A stretch of DNA of 64,000 nt, taken from Myxococcales bacterium (GTDB lineage Bacteria > Myxococcota_A > Polyangia > Palsa-1104). The stretch is taken from assembly GCA_028287105.1 (NCBI GenBank), contig JAQBQH010000188.1, positions 16,752 to 80,751 on the forward strand, read 5' to 3'. Both the position numbers and the translations under genes were made by a program. Within the stretch, counting starts at the first letter, position 1; each line of letters starts with the position of its first letter. Positions 43,763-52,196 of the stretch are shown one piece after another. The notes under the pieces were generated by a model. The model did no database searches and was not told where the DNA came from. It saw only the letters and a program-made list of their open reading frames with translations.

Positions 43763-45901
43763 ATGGGAACCGTGATGCGCAGAGCTGGTTGGATGGTGCT
43801 CGTCGTCCTCGGTATGTCGTGGCAAGGCTGCTCTTGCAGCCACAACGCCGGCAACAATGGCGACGGCGGCGATCTCGACATGTCGATCAACCCTGACGCG
43901 ATCGCCGGTGGCGATCTGATCATCCTGCCGAAGGACGTCACGCTCGATCTGCAAGCGGGCGGCTCGGCGCCGTCGCAGAGCTACACGGCCGCAACGCTCG
44001 CGGGCGCCGACGTCACGGCGATGACCACCTTCACCGTCGACGATACGACGCTCGGCAGCTTCAGCGGCGCGACCTTCACGGCGTCGGGCGCGCATGGCGG
44101 CACCACCTTCGTGCGCGGCACGTTCCAGGGCATGACCGGGTACGCCACGCTTCACGTCAAGCTGCATGCCTCGGTGCCGTCGGACAACTGTCCCGGTTGC
44201 CCGGCGTTCCCCGCCTCGGGAACGCCCGCCTGTACGGTGACGGCGGCGACGCCGACGGTGCTGTACCCAAACGACGGCACGCTGGTGCCGCCGAACATGA
44301 ACGTGCTCGAGACCCAATTCGATCAGGGCACGGGCAACACGCTGTTCGAGATCGACTACGAGAACGCCGCCACCGACGTACGCGTCTTGACGATGTGCAC
44401 GCCGATCAAAGACTCCAAGGGCGGCGCGACCAACGGCTGCGCCTACGATCTGTCGCAACAGGTCTGGGACTTCATCGCGCAATCGAATCGCGGCGGCGAT
44501 CCGCTCGACATCATCGTGCGCGCCACCGACGCTAGCGGTAGCTGCATCGCGACGTCGTCGAGCCAGGTCCGGATCTCGTTCGGCCAAGACGACCTGAACG
44601 GCGGTATCTATTACTGGCAATCGGTCGCGGTGACTGGCTTGCAGGGCGCCACCGGCGGCATCTTCCGCTACGACTTCGGCAAGCGCGGGCAGACGCCCCA
44701 ACCGTTCCTCGCGCCAACTGCCTCGGGCGGCACGATGCAGCGCTGCATCGGCTGCCACTTCCTGTCGCGAGACGGACAGAAGATGACCTACGGCAACGAC
44801 GACCCCGATGCCGACGACGAATACGGAGACCTCAAGGTCAACCTGCTCGACGTCGCCACCAAGAACGCGATCGCGCTGACGACCGCCGGCTTCCAGGCGT
44901 TCGCGCCCGATCACAGTCGCCTGCTCGCGTCGAACGGCGTCGGCAAGGGCACGGTCACCAACTTCTTCCTCTTCGACGGCACCACCGGTGCTGCGGCGAC
45001 GCCGGCCACCGTCTCTTCCGGCGCCGCGCGCGGCACGCAGCCGGACTACTCCGCCGACGGCAGCAGGGTCGTCTTCACACAGGCGTCGAACTTCAGCTTC
45101 ACCGGCAACAACCGCATCGACGACAACCACTTCTCCGGCGGCAGCCTGTTCGTCATGAGCGCCAGCGGCAACACGTTCGGAACGCCTTCGGCGCTGCTCA
45201 CCTCGGCCGGCGAGAACAACTACTATCCGGCCTTCTCGCCCGACGGCGCCTTCGTCATCTTCAATCGCGTACCGCTCACTGGAATGCCGGGCGCGTGCAC
45301 CGCGAACTCTTGCCCGAACGACGCGTTCTCGAATCCGAACGCACGCGTCATGCTGATGCCGTCGGGCGGCGGCGCCGCCGTCGATCTCGCCAACATCAAC
45401 GGTAGTGGCGCGCTGGCCAACTCATGGCCGCGCTTCGCGCCGACCGTGCAGACGTACAAGGGCGATCAGATCGCATGGGTGACGTTCTCGTCGACGCGCG
45501 ATTACGGCGACGTTGTGCGCAACTCGGTGCCGGTCGGCGGCATGCCACAGCACCTCTGCTATCCGCCCGAGTCACCGGAGAACACGTCGACCAACAAGAA
45601 CGTCACGACCGATCCGATCTGCTTGCAGCCGCAACTGTGGATGGCGGCGATCAACCTGTCGAAGGGCGGCGGCCTCGACCCGAGCTACCCGGCGTTCTGG
45701 CTGCCATTCCAGGATCCGACGGCGCACAATCACATCGCGCAATGGGTCGTTTCGCTCGTGGGCCCGCCGCCACCACCCGCCGACGGCGGCGTCAGCGACG
45801 GCGGCTCGTGCATCCCCGACGGCGTGACGTGCACGAGCGGCTCGGGCGTCTGCTGCAACGGAGTCTGCTGCGCCAACGGAACGTGCGGCTGCATTCCATG
45901 A
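43763..45901 (+). CDS. TolB-like propeller lipoprotein with a CxxCH motif
   Basis: A 712-residue protein. Lipoprotein-type N-terminus (LVVLGMSWQGC). An Asp-rich linker, a beta-domain (about 60-165) and a region with Cys-rich segments precede a WD40/TolB-like propeller (PDYSADGSRVVFTQASNF; NYYPAFSPDGAFVIFNRV). CxxCH (RCIGCHFLS, Cys328/Cys331/His332) is a heme c attachment motif, so the protein could be a cytochrome c. The C-terminus is a Cys-rich unit (CTSGSGVCCNGVCCANGTC). The combination of propeller, possible heme and Cys tail suggests an outer-surface redox or binding protein. Its promoter-like motif matches that of the lipoprotein upstream. Confidence 0.83.
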   Translation: MGTVMRRAGWMVLVVLGMSWQGCSCSHNAGNNGDGGDLDMSINPDAIAGGDLIILPKDVTLDLQAGGSAPSQSYTAATLAGADVTAMTTFTVDDTTLGSFSGATFTASGAHGGTTFVRGTFQGMTGYATLHVKLHASVPSDNCPGCPAFPASGTPACTVTAATPTVLYPNDGTLVPPNMNVLETQFDQGTGNTLFEIDYENAATDVRVLTMCTPIKDSKGGATNGCAYDLSQQVWDFIAQSNRGGDPLDIIVRATDASGSCIATSSSQVRISFGQDDLNGGIYYWQSVAVTGLQGATGGIFRYDFGKRGQTPQPFLAPTASGGTMQRCIGCHFLSRDGQKMTYGNDDPDADDEYGDLKVNLLDVATKNAIALTTAGFQAFAPDHSRLLASNGVGKGTVTNFFLFDGTTGAAATPATVSSGAARGTQPDYSADGSRVVFTQASNFSFTGNNRIDDNHFSGGSLFVMSASGNTFGTPSALLTSAGENNYYPAFSPDGAFVIFNRVPLTGMPGACTANSCPNDAFSNPNARVMLMPSGGGAAVDLANINGSGALANSWPRFAPTVQTYKGDQIAWVTFSSTRDYGDVVRNSVPVGGMPQHLCYPPESPENTSTNKNVTTDPICLQPQLWMAAINLSKGGGLDPSYPAFWLPFQDPTAHNHIAQWVVSLVGPPPPPADGGVSDGGSCIPDGVTCTSGSGVCCNGVCCANGTCGCIP

Positions 45902-46394
45902 GGCACGCCTCGGCCGATGGCGAGCGTACGCGCACGGCGGACCATCGGCGGATGCCGACCGCTCGACGCGGCTCAAGTTGCTGCGCAAGCGTTCGATGAG
46001 CTCACATATGACGGCCTCCGCTGCTCCCCCCGGGTATCGAGACCGAAGGCAACTGTGTGTGGAGGTGCGGCATACCGCTGCCTCGACCTACCGGTTGGCA
46101 TTCACCCGGCAAAGCAACGCACCTCGACTCGACCCACCGACGGTAAAACGTCCGACAAAACCGCTCGCGCCCGTGCTGGTGTCTGACGCAATCGCCATGA
46201 TAGCGTGGACCCAGCTTTGAGTATCGGCCGTTCCCCTACAACGCATGCGCCATTGTCGATCGCGAAGTCGGTGCAGCACTGCGCCGCGGTCGCGGCCGCG
46301 TCTGCGGCGTCGCGGAATCCTTGAAACCATGTCGCGACATGTTCCCGCTAAAGAAACCGCGCGGCATCTAGATCGACGAAGAGACGAGAGACGA
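45902..46394. other. Non-coding stretch before the HTTM operon
   Basis: About 490 bases without a convincing gene. Short frames on both strands have no family resemblance and no ribosome binding sites. It presumably holds the promoter of the operon starting at 46395; a weak purine-rich segment (GACGAAGAGACGAGAGACGA) precedes that ATG. Confidence 0.5.
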
Positions 46395-47081
46395 ATGTCG
46401 AATCCGTTGTCGGCGGCACGCGCGCTTCGGTCGCTCGTGCTGTCGTATGTCCCGCAGCGAGTGCGTACCTTTCAGACGCTTCTGTACGTGGTGCTCGTCG
46501 CCAACGCCGTCGATCTGTCGACATCGTGGCTGCCGACATTCTTCGACACCGTCGAGCTGACGCGCCCCTCTCGCGCGATGACGGCGCTGCAGTTGACCTT
46601 GCTGGCACCGCTGCTCTGGTCCGCGCGACGCTGGCCATGGCGTCGCCTCGCGCGGCTATGGGCGGACCTGCCGATCCCCTTTGCCTCACGCGCGATCTTG
46701 TCTGCGATCGTTTTCATGCAACTCGTGCACGTGGCCTTCCGTATGGAGAGCTACCCATTCTCGAGCGTCGCGATGTTCTCGAACGTCGTCGAGATTCCCG
46801 CCACCGGGAGCTACCGCAACAACAGCTACGTCATCTGTCGCGACAACCAGGTCGAGCTGGTGCGCATGCTGCGCGAGGCCAACCCATATTTCGCCCGCCA
46901 CTTCGACTGGGACTACAAGGCCGGCTGGCTCCTGCGCATGTACAAAGGGACGCCCGCGGCCGACGCCGTCATGGCGGAGGCGGCGCGCAGCGCCGGTATC
47001 CCTGCGCCCACGATGGCGACGATCACGTACGACGCCGGCAGTGGCCGCGTACGCTCGCTCGTCCCCTGGAAGCGTCCGTGA
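46395..47081 (+). CDS. Membrane protein upstream of HTTM protein
   Basis: A 228-residue protein. Three or four hydrophobic segments are seen in the first 120 residues (TLLYVVLVANAVDLSTSWLP; AMTALQLTLLAPLLWSARRW; ILSAIVFMQLVHVAFRME). A soluble domain follows with SVAMFSNVVEIPATGSYRNN and HFDWDYKAGWLLRMYKG. It overlaps the HTTM gene by 4 bases (GTGA), so the two are coupled. Paired membrane proteins of this type are seen with HTTM proteins and may assist them. Function unknown. Confidence 0.7.
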   Translation: MSNPLSAARALRSLVLSYVPQRVRTFQTLLYVVLVANAVDLSTSWLPTFFDTVELTRPSRAMTALQLTLLAPLLWSARRWPWRRLARLWADLPIPFASRAILSAIVFMQLVHVAFRMESYPFSSVAMFSNVVEIPATGSYRNNSYVICRDNQVELVRMLREANPYFARHFDWDYKAGWLLRMYKGTPAADAVMAEAARSAGIPAPTMATITYDAGSGRVRSLVPWKRP

Positions 47082-48004
47082 ACGATTGGATCGGCGCGCG
47101 CTGCCGGCTGCCCGGCTCGGCACTACACCTGGCCATCATCCGCATCGTCTTCGCGATGCACGCGCTGACGGTGCTGACCAGCCCTTCGCTTCCACTCATT
47201 CGTCGGCTCTCCGACGAGCCGCTCCTCTCGACGCACACGATGCTGCCGCCGGCGCTCGAGCAGCTGGTGATCCGGCGGCTCGACTTGATCATCGCCGTGG
47301 GTGTGATCGCTGCGGTGTTCGTCATCGTCGGTCTCGCGACGCGGACGGCGTCCTGGATCCTCCTCGCCGTATTCCTCTCGACGCAGAACTATTTCTTCCG
47401 GTTCTCGCTCTTTCACGACGATTGGCTGTACTTCAACTTCTATCTGCTCGTACTCTGCCTTTCTCGCTCGGCCGACCGCCTCGCGCTCGACGCGCTGATC
47501 CGCCCGCGTCCGGCGGCAGCGTCGCCGGCGTACCGGTGGCCGGTCGAAGTGATGATCGGTTGGTTCTCGCTCGTCTACATATCGGCGGGCATCGCCAAGC
47601 TCATGCCCCTGCGAAAGGGCGTGCTGTGGCTCGGCGGCAGCAGCCTGCAACACTTTGCGGTTCACTTCTATTTCGACAGCCCGATCTATTGGCTGCTCGG
47701 TCACCCGCTCTTCGACTACTCGACGCGCTGGCCGTTCTGCGTCGGCGCGGTGGCGACGGTGCTCATCGAGCTGTCCGCCGGATTGCTGCTCGTCACGCGC
47801 ACCGCCGACGCCTGGATCGTGGGCGCGATCATCCTCCTTCACGTCGGCGTGGCGCTTCTCGGCATCCCCGGATTCGTGCAGATCTCGATCTTGTCGAGCC
47901 TCCTGTTCCTGCGGCCGCGATCGAGCGTCACGGCTGCCAGTTCGGGCTCGAGCGGCCACATTGCTCGCAGCCCGACTCGACGCTCTGCACGGCGCGGCGC
48001 GTGA
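47078..48004 (+). CDS. HTTM-domain membrane protein
   Basis: A 308-residue polytopic protein with a GTG start overlapping the previous stop. Features of the HTTM (horizontally transferred transmembrane) domain: LAIIRIVFAMHALTVLT helix, STQNYFFRFSLFHDDWLYFN region, WFSLVYISAGIAKLMPLRKG and later membrane helices. This domain is shared with vitamin-K-dependent gamma-glutamyl carboxylases, but the carboxylase active site is not evident here. The last 40 residues look out of frame (Arg/Ser-rich); an alternative frame (WPREEVEKS) runs to 48057, so a frameshift in the tail is possible. Function unknown. Confidence 0.83.
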   Translation: MNDWIGARCRLPGSALHLAIIRIVFAMHALTVLTSPSLPLIRRLSDEPLLSTHTMLPPALEQLVIRRLDLIIAVGVIAAVFVIVGLATRTASWILLAVFLSTQNYFFRFSLFHDDWLYFNFYLLVLCLSRSADRLALDALIRPRPAAASPAYRWPVEVMIGWFSLVYISAGIAKLMPLRKGVLWLGGSSLQHFAVHFYFDSPIYWLLGHPLFDYSTRWPFCVGAVATVLIELSAGLLLVTRTADAWIVGAIILLHVGVALLGIPGFVQISILSSLLFLRPRSSVTAASSGSSGHIARSPTRRSARRGA

Positions 48005-48026
48005 TCGGCGAGCGCGTGCTCCTGTC

Positions 48027-48686
48027 GTGGCCTCGCGAAGAAGTGGAGAAGAGCTGACTCACACCGCACAACGATTCGCGCACCGACTGACGCCGCTTGC
48101 GGCCGCGATCGCCGTCGGCTTCGCCGCCCAGGCGGCACTCGCGTCGCCGACGCGCTTCATGGGTCCACACCCCGCCGCCGAGCGCGCGGGCGGCTCGTAT
48201 TGCTATATCGAAGCTCCGCATCTCCACGCCTACGCCCCCGACCATTCGATCTTCTATCATCCGACTTCAGCAGGGTACGTCTTTGTCGGAGACCCGACGC
48301 CGTTCGGCTACGCCGGCGAGCGCCACATCTTTTATGGTCACCACCCCGTCGCCGTCGCCGTCGACCAGTCGGTGTTCTGCTTCCTCGATGGGCCCCACCA
48401 TCACGCCTTCGCGCCGCCGCCCGGCGACGATTACCGCATCATGGACGGAATCGCATTCTATGTTGGACCGCTGTCGGCCGCGTATGTCGATGAACGGGCG
48501 AAGCGATGGGAGCTGGTCAACGACGAGTTCAAACCCTTCGCGCGCTTTCGGCCGGCCGTGAACGTCGTCGTTCCACCGGCGGAATGGAGAGGTCGTATCT
48601 ACATGCCTCCGGATGTGAAGATCCAATTGCCGCACCGCCCCAAACACGTCCACCGCACGCGAGTCCGCGTCGAAGTCCACGAATAA
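48027..48686 (+). CDS. Exported protein of unknown function
   Basis: A 219-residue protein. GTG 48027 was chosen because it allows a signal peptide (LTPLAAAIAVGFAAQAALA); CTG 48054 is an alternative. The mature part is rich in His, Tyr, Phe and Pro with repeats of the type YCYIEAPHLHAYAPDHSIFY, VGDPTPFGY and FCFLDGPHHHAFAPPP, two similar units of about 70 residues. The His/aromatic-rich repeats could bind metal or polysaccharide. I recall similar uncharacterised proteins in Myxococcota. No enzyme motif. Confidence 0.7.
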   Translation: MASRRSGEELTHTAQRFAHRLTPLAAAIAVGFAAQAALASPTRFMGPHPAAERAGGSYCYIEAPHLHAYAPDHSIFYHPTSAGYVFVGDPTPFGYAGERHIFYGHHPVAVAVDQSVFCFLDGPHHHAFAPPPGDDYRIMDGIAFYVGPLSAAYVDERAKRWELVNDEFKPFARFRPAVNVVVPPAEWRGRIYMPPDVKIQLPHRPKHVHRTRVRVEVHE

Positions 48687-48700
48687 TAGGAGCAACCATC

Positions 48701-48877
48701 ATGAGACTCTCTGCACCGAAACACATCACCTGGTGGATCGCTCTCATCGCCGGTGGATTGGGCGTGATCGAACAGTATCGCGTCGTCCATCTGCCGGTCA
48801 TCGGGCCGTACTCCATGTTGCTCATCATCGGGGCATGGGCGCTGCTCATTCTGGCGACTTTCCTCAAGGGTCTCTGA
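48701..48877 (+). CDS. Small two-helix membrane protein (58 aa)
   Basis: ATG 48701 follows a good ribosome binding site (TAGGAG). Two hydrophobic helices (ITWWIALIAGGLGVIEQ; YSMLLIIGAWALLILATFL) joined by a short loop (YRVVHLPVIGP). It lies 14 bp after the exported protein gene, so it is probably in the same operon. Function unknown. Confidence 0.68.
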   Translation: MRLSAPKHITWWIALIAGGLGVIEQYRVVHLPVIGPYSMLLIIGAWALLILATFLKGL

Positions 48878-48904
48878 GAAAGCTCGACCGGCAGCGAGCG
48901 CAAC

Positions 48905-49288
48905 TCAGGGTGCTGATTGCGGCGAGCGACTTGTCAGCAAGGTTTCGACACTGGCGATCAAGTCCTCGGCGCGGAACGGCTTGCGCATGACCGCTTCGAC
49001 GGACCGCGCAAATGCGGGTGCCGTATCGCAGGCGGTCAATACCAACACTGGAAGATGCGCCAGCCGCGAGTACCCACGTATGATGGACACGAGCTCCTCG
49101 CCGCCCATCACCGGCATGCGCGAGTCGAGGACGACCGCCGAGGGCAGCTCTCCGTCGAGCAGCAGGCCCAGCGCGTCCCGTCCGGTCGTCGCGGTGTCGA
49201 CTTCAAAGCCCGCTCGCCGGAACAGATCGCGGATGCTCGCCAACGTCGGCGGGTCGTCTTCCACCACCAGGATTCGATGTCGTTTCAT
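48905..49288 (-). CDS. Stand-alone response regulator receiver
   Basis: A 127-residue CheY-like protein. Acidic pair in ILVVEDDPPTLAS, phospho-acceptor Asp in VVLDSRMPVMGG, and conserved Thr/Lys (LVLTACD, VMRKPFRAEDL). It has no output domain, so it should act through protein contacts. ATG 49288 follows a GAGTGAGG ribosome binding site. It lies near the kinase/receiver fusion gene and could receive or drain phosphate in the same network. Confidence 0.9.
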   Translation of the reverse strand: MKRHRILVVEDDPPTLASIRDLFRRAGFEVDTATTGRDALGLLLDGELPSAVVLDSRMPVMGGEELVSIIRGYSRLAHLPVLVLTACDTAPAFARSVEAVMRKPFRAEDLIASVETLLTSRSPQSAP

Positions 49289-49484
49289 GTGCCTCACTCG
49301 CCCCTACCTCAGCCCTAAGCACTGGGCTACGAGTGCTCAAGTTCTGCACGAACGGGGTGCGTCGCTATCGCCGCAACGAACGGAGATGTCGGAACTTTTC
49401 AGCGGCATCAAATGTAAAGGCTGATTGTGTCTGCCAACACGTATTGATTCCAGGGCGGCGATTCCGAGGCCGAATAGCTGAACG

Positions 49485-49814
49485 TTACGCGCCGACGCTT
49501 CGCAACCTTGGATATCGATAACTCAGCTCGGCTTCGTCGAAACGAATCTCCGACATCAGTATCTCGAGATCCGCGATCTCGACTTGAAGCGGAGCCAGCG
49601 CGGCAACGAGCGCTTCGTCGACCTCGGACCGGTCACGAAGCTGCTCGATGACCGCGACAGCTTCGCGATGCGCGCGTTGCGCTTCGACGAAATCGGCGTC
49701 GCGCTCCTTCAGCGAGCGAGATTGCTGGCCCTGGCGCGTCAACGCCTCGTCGGCCTGCCGCAGTAACGAACGCGCTCTTTCGAGCTCTTGACTGCGCTTG
49801 TTGTCTTTCTTCAT
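49485..49814 (-). CDS. Coiled-coil protein of unknown function
   Basis: A 109-residue protein. ATG 49814 has a strong ribosome binding site (AAGGAG), so the longer in-frame extension to the left of it is not used. It is nearly all helical, with heptad-like patterns (RSQELERARSLLRQADEALT; VIEQLRDRSEVDEALVAALA; LQVEIADLEILMSEIR). No signal peptide or membrane segment. It is divergent from the kinase fusion gene over a 330-bp intergenic region. Confidence 0.7.
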   Translation of the reverse strand: MKKDNKRSQELERARSLLRQADEALTRQGQQSRSLKERDADFVEAQRAHREAVAVIEQLRDRSEVDEALVAALAPLQVEIADLEILMSEIRFDEAELSYRYPRLRSVGA

Positions 49815-50142
49815 TCGAGTCTCCTTTTTCCCCTGAGGATTTTGTTCTCCGGGTCGCTCCACAGCCACCTCCATGGCCGCTTCATCGGAGCGACGCAACG
49901 AATGCATCGTATTTGGCTGACTCGCTCGATCAAGAAAATGCTGCCTCGCGATCGCGAGCAATGTTTGCGCGAATGCGATTTGCTCGAATCGGTCCGACGT
50001 GCAGACCGAAAATGCGAAACTCGATATCTCGCGCAGCGTTGATCGGTACATGTCTGACATTAACGCCAGCGATTTCTGTTGGATGAATTGCATTCTCGAA
50101 ATCGGTGCCTAGGCAGATTGCGGGGGGGTGAGTGGAGATTTC
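49815..50142. other. AT-richer intergenic region between divergent genes
   Basis: About 330 bases between the coiled-coil gene (minus) and the kinase fusion gene (plus). It is noticeably richer in A/T than the coding DNA and probably holds both promoters; no clear -35/-10 pair was identified. Confidence 0.45.
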
Positions 50143-51705
50143 ATGTCGTCGCCGGGCGAATTGACGCGCACAGGCCGCGTCGATGCCAGTTGCCCCACCT
50201 GCAACACGGGAACGTTGCTGCTCGTCGGCCGTCCTGGTCGCGTCGTTTCGCATGAGGGTGCGCCGGTGGAGATTCCGCGCGACTTCTTGATCCCGACGTG
50301 CAGCGATTGCGGTCGAGAGAAGCTCGAAGACGAGCTGGCAAGAGCGCTCTCGGAGCTCCTCGCCAACAGCGGCGTCGCGGCCGGGCGTTCGGCGCTCACC
50401 GAGAAAATGGCCGTGCTGCAGCCGCCGCGTCCCGTCGACGCGACGCTCACCTTTGCCCGGCCGGCCGCGCCCGTCTCGATCAGCCCCGGCGATGTCATCG
50501 GCTGCTACGAGATCCTCAGGCTGTTGGGCGCCGGCGGAATGGGCGCCGTCTACGAAGCGCACGACAGGCTGCTGAATCGTCGGGTCGCGATCAAGGTCGC
50601 GCAATCGACGTCGCCCGAGCTCTCATTGCGCAAGGAGGCACAAGCGCTGGCAGCGATTCGTCACCCATCCATGGTGGCCGTGCACGCGCTCGGCTCGCAC
50701 TGCGGCGTCGAGTATCTCGTGATGGAGCTGGTTCGTGGCACGACCCTCGCGAGCCACGTGCAGAAGCAGTTGCGCAAGCAGCAGCCGTTCACGGTGCGCG
50801 AAGCGCTCGACATCCTCATCGGCATTGCCGAAGGGCTGGCTGCGGTTCACGCGTCGGGAATATCGCATCGCGACATCAAGCCCGCCAACATCATGCTGGC
50901 GCCGGGCAATCGCACGGTGCTGATGGACTTCGGCCTCTTCACGCCCGAATTCGAGCGGCTCGAGACCGTGGCTGGCTCGCCCGAGTACATGGCACCCGAG
51001 GTCTATGCCGCGCGCGTCGAGGCCGGCGCGGGACACCTGGTCGATCTCTACGCGCTCGGCATCATCGCCTTCGAGCTCTTGTGCGGGCGGCCGCCGTATC
51101 AGGGCGCGAACGCAATCCAAACATTAGGCATGCATGTTCACGAACCGATTCCCAGCCTCGCTGCCGAGCGCGAGGACGTTCCTGGCGAGCTGGCGTCGCT
51201 CGTCGGCGAGTTGCTGGCCAAGGCCCCGTCCGATCGGCCGCACGGGATCGAGGACGTCCTGGGCCGACTGCGGGCGCTGCGCACGCGGACCGAGCGGCGC
51301 TCGAACGACAGGTTCTCGGTGCTGATCGTCGACGACGATCCAGACTTCGCCGAGAGCATGCGAGCCGTCGTGCGGGCGGAGCTGCCCGAAGCGGACGTGA
51401 ACATCGCACGCGACGGCGAAGCGGCGTTCGCCAGCCTGCTCAAACAAGTACCCACGGTGATGCTGCTCGACCTCAACATGCCGCGCATGAACGGATTGGA
51501 GCTGTGCATGACCCTGCGCGGCTCCGGTCTGGCGGCTAAATGCCACATCGTATCGATGAGCGCGCCGACGACGGCGAAGGACCGCGAGCTTCTCGACCAG
51601 CTCGGCGTGCGCGACATATTCACCAAAGATCGGCACCTGCCGCGCACCATCGTCGATCTCGTCAAGTCGTCGAAGCGCCGCTGGCAGATGGCCGCCGGCC
51701 GCTAA
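50143..51705 (+). CDS. MqsA-like Zn-ribbon / Ser-Thr kinase / receiver fusion protein
   Basis: A 520-residue cytoplasmic-type protein; ATG 50143 has a GGAG ribosome binding site and a GTG 15 bases earlier is the alternative. Domains in order: a zinc-ribbon with Cys17-x2-Cys20 and Cys53-x2-Cys56 (VDASCPTCNTGTLL; IPRDFLIPTCSDCGRE) that resembles the N-terminal MqsA-type domain; a Hanks-type kinase (about 115-380) with P-loop GAGGMGAVYE, Lys151, catalytic HRDIKPAN (Asp244), DFG (Asp262) and APE; and a receiver domain (about 387-510) with phospho-acceptor Asp443 (LLDLNMP) and Lys in IFTKDRHL. No membrane segment. Eukaryotic-type kinases fused to receivers are unusual, and the zinc-ribbon is found again in the adjacent gene at 52197. 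This suggests an integrated phospho-signalling unit. Confidence 0.9.
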   Translation: MSSPGELTRTGRVDASCPTCNTGTLLLVGRPGRVVSHEGAPVEIPRDFLIPTCSDCGREKLEDELARALSELLANSGVAAGRSALTEKMAVLQPPRPVDATLTFARPAAPVSISPGDVIGCYEILRLLGAGGMGAVYEAHDRLLNRRVAIKVAQSTSPELSLRKEAQALAAIRHPSMVAVHALGSHCGVEYLVMELVRGTTLASHVQKQLRKQQPFTVREALDILIGIAEGLAAVHASGISHRDIKPANIMLAPGNRTVLMDFGLFTPEFERLETVAGSPEYMAPEVYAARVEAGAGHLVDLYALGIIAFELLCGRPPYQGANAIQTLGMHVHEPIPSLAAEREDVPGELASLVGELLAKAPSDRPHGIEDVLGRLRALRTRTERRSNDRFSVLIVDDDPDFAESMRAVVRAELPEADVNIARDGEAAFASLLKQVPTVMLLDLNMPRMNGLELCMTLRGSGLAAKCHIVSMSAPTTAKDRELLDQLGVRDIFTKDRHLPRTIVDLVKSSKRRWQMAAGR

Positions 51706-51716
51706 CCGAACGGCCG
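51696..51716. terminator. Possible hairpin between convergent genes
   Basis: CGGCCG, 9-base loop, CGGCCG at the end of the kinase gene, with its convergent neighbour ending at 51742. There is no T-run, so this is a weak terminator candidate. Confidence 0.25.
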
Positions 51717-51741
51717 CGCATGCCCGATTGGCTGTACTGTG

Positions 51742-51936
51742 TCAATCCTCGGGCTTGGGAATCGTCTTCATCTTCTGCGTGGGATGCTTCTCGAATTCGA
51801 GCGCCTCGGGCGCTTCCTTGGTTTGCGCGGTAAGCAGTCCGCCACACTGCGCACACTCTTTGGGCGCTTCGTTCGCCGAGGCTTCGAACGAATAGCGACA
51901 TGAGGGACAGCGGAGCAAACGTAGTCGGTTGGGCAT
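51742..51936 (-). CDS. Small zinc-ribbon protein (64 aa)
   Basis: Two CxxC pairs (LRCPSCRYSF; ECAQCGGLL) separated by about 16 residues give a classic zinc-ribbon, followed by a basic/acidic tail (EKHPTQKMKTIPKPED). No enzyme domain. It is convergent to the kinase fusion gene and is preceded by a tiny reading frame at 51946-52029. It may be a small regulator or chaperone-like zinc protein. Confidence 0.68.
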   Translation of the reverse strand: MPNRLRLLRCPSCRYSFEASANEAPKECAQCGGLLTAQTKEAPEALEFEKHPTQKMKTIPKPED

Positions 51937-51945
51937 GGGTCTGAA

Positions 51946-52029
51946 TCAGCCCGAGTGAGCGACTGTGACGGCGGGATTCTGTAGCGACTGCGCCACGCCT
52001 TCGTCATCCTCGATAATCAGTGCGCTCAT
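51946..52029 (-). other. Tiny reading frame resembling a receiver-domain N-terminus
   Basis: An ATG-started 27-residue frame (SALIIEDDEGVAQSLQNPAV) ending 9 bases before the zinc-ribbon ATG. The IIEDDE acidic pair and following helix match strand 1 and helix 1 of response-regulator receivers. It could be the start of a decayed receiver gene or a coupled leader peptide; no longer homology continues. Confidence 0.25.
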
Positions 52030-52196
52030 GTCGCCGATGGGGCGGTTGTAGGCGCGATGAATCAAGATTCAACCTTTGCCGGCCCGAAGAATCGAAGGAG
52101 GGGCGAGCGACTTTCGATCTTCTATTTGTCAGACACAATTGAAAACAATTCCGGCCACTTGTATCTGCTTTTGTCGGGCTTACACCGTAATCGACG

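Noticed and set aside
45902..46394. Short frames in the intergenic region
   Set aside because: No signal, no family, no ribosome binding site; composition is like non-coding GC-rich DNA.
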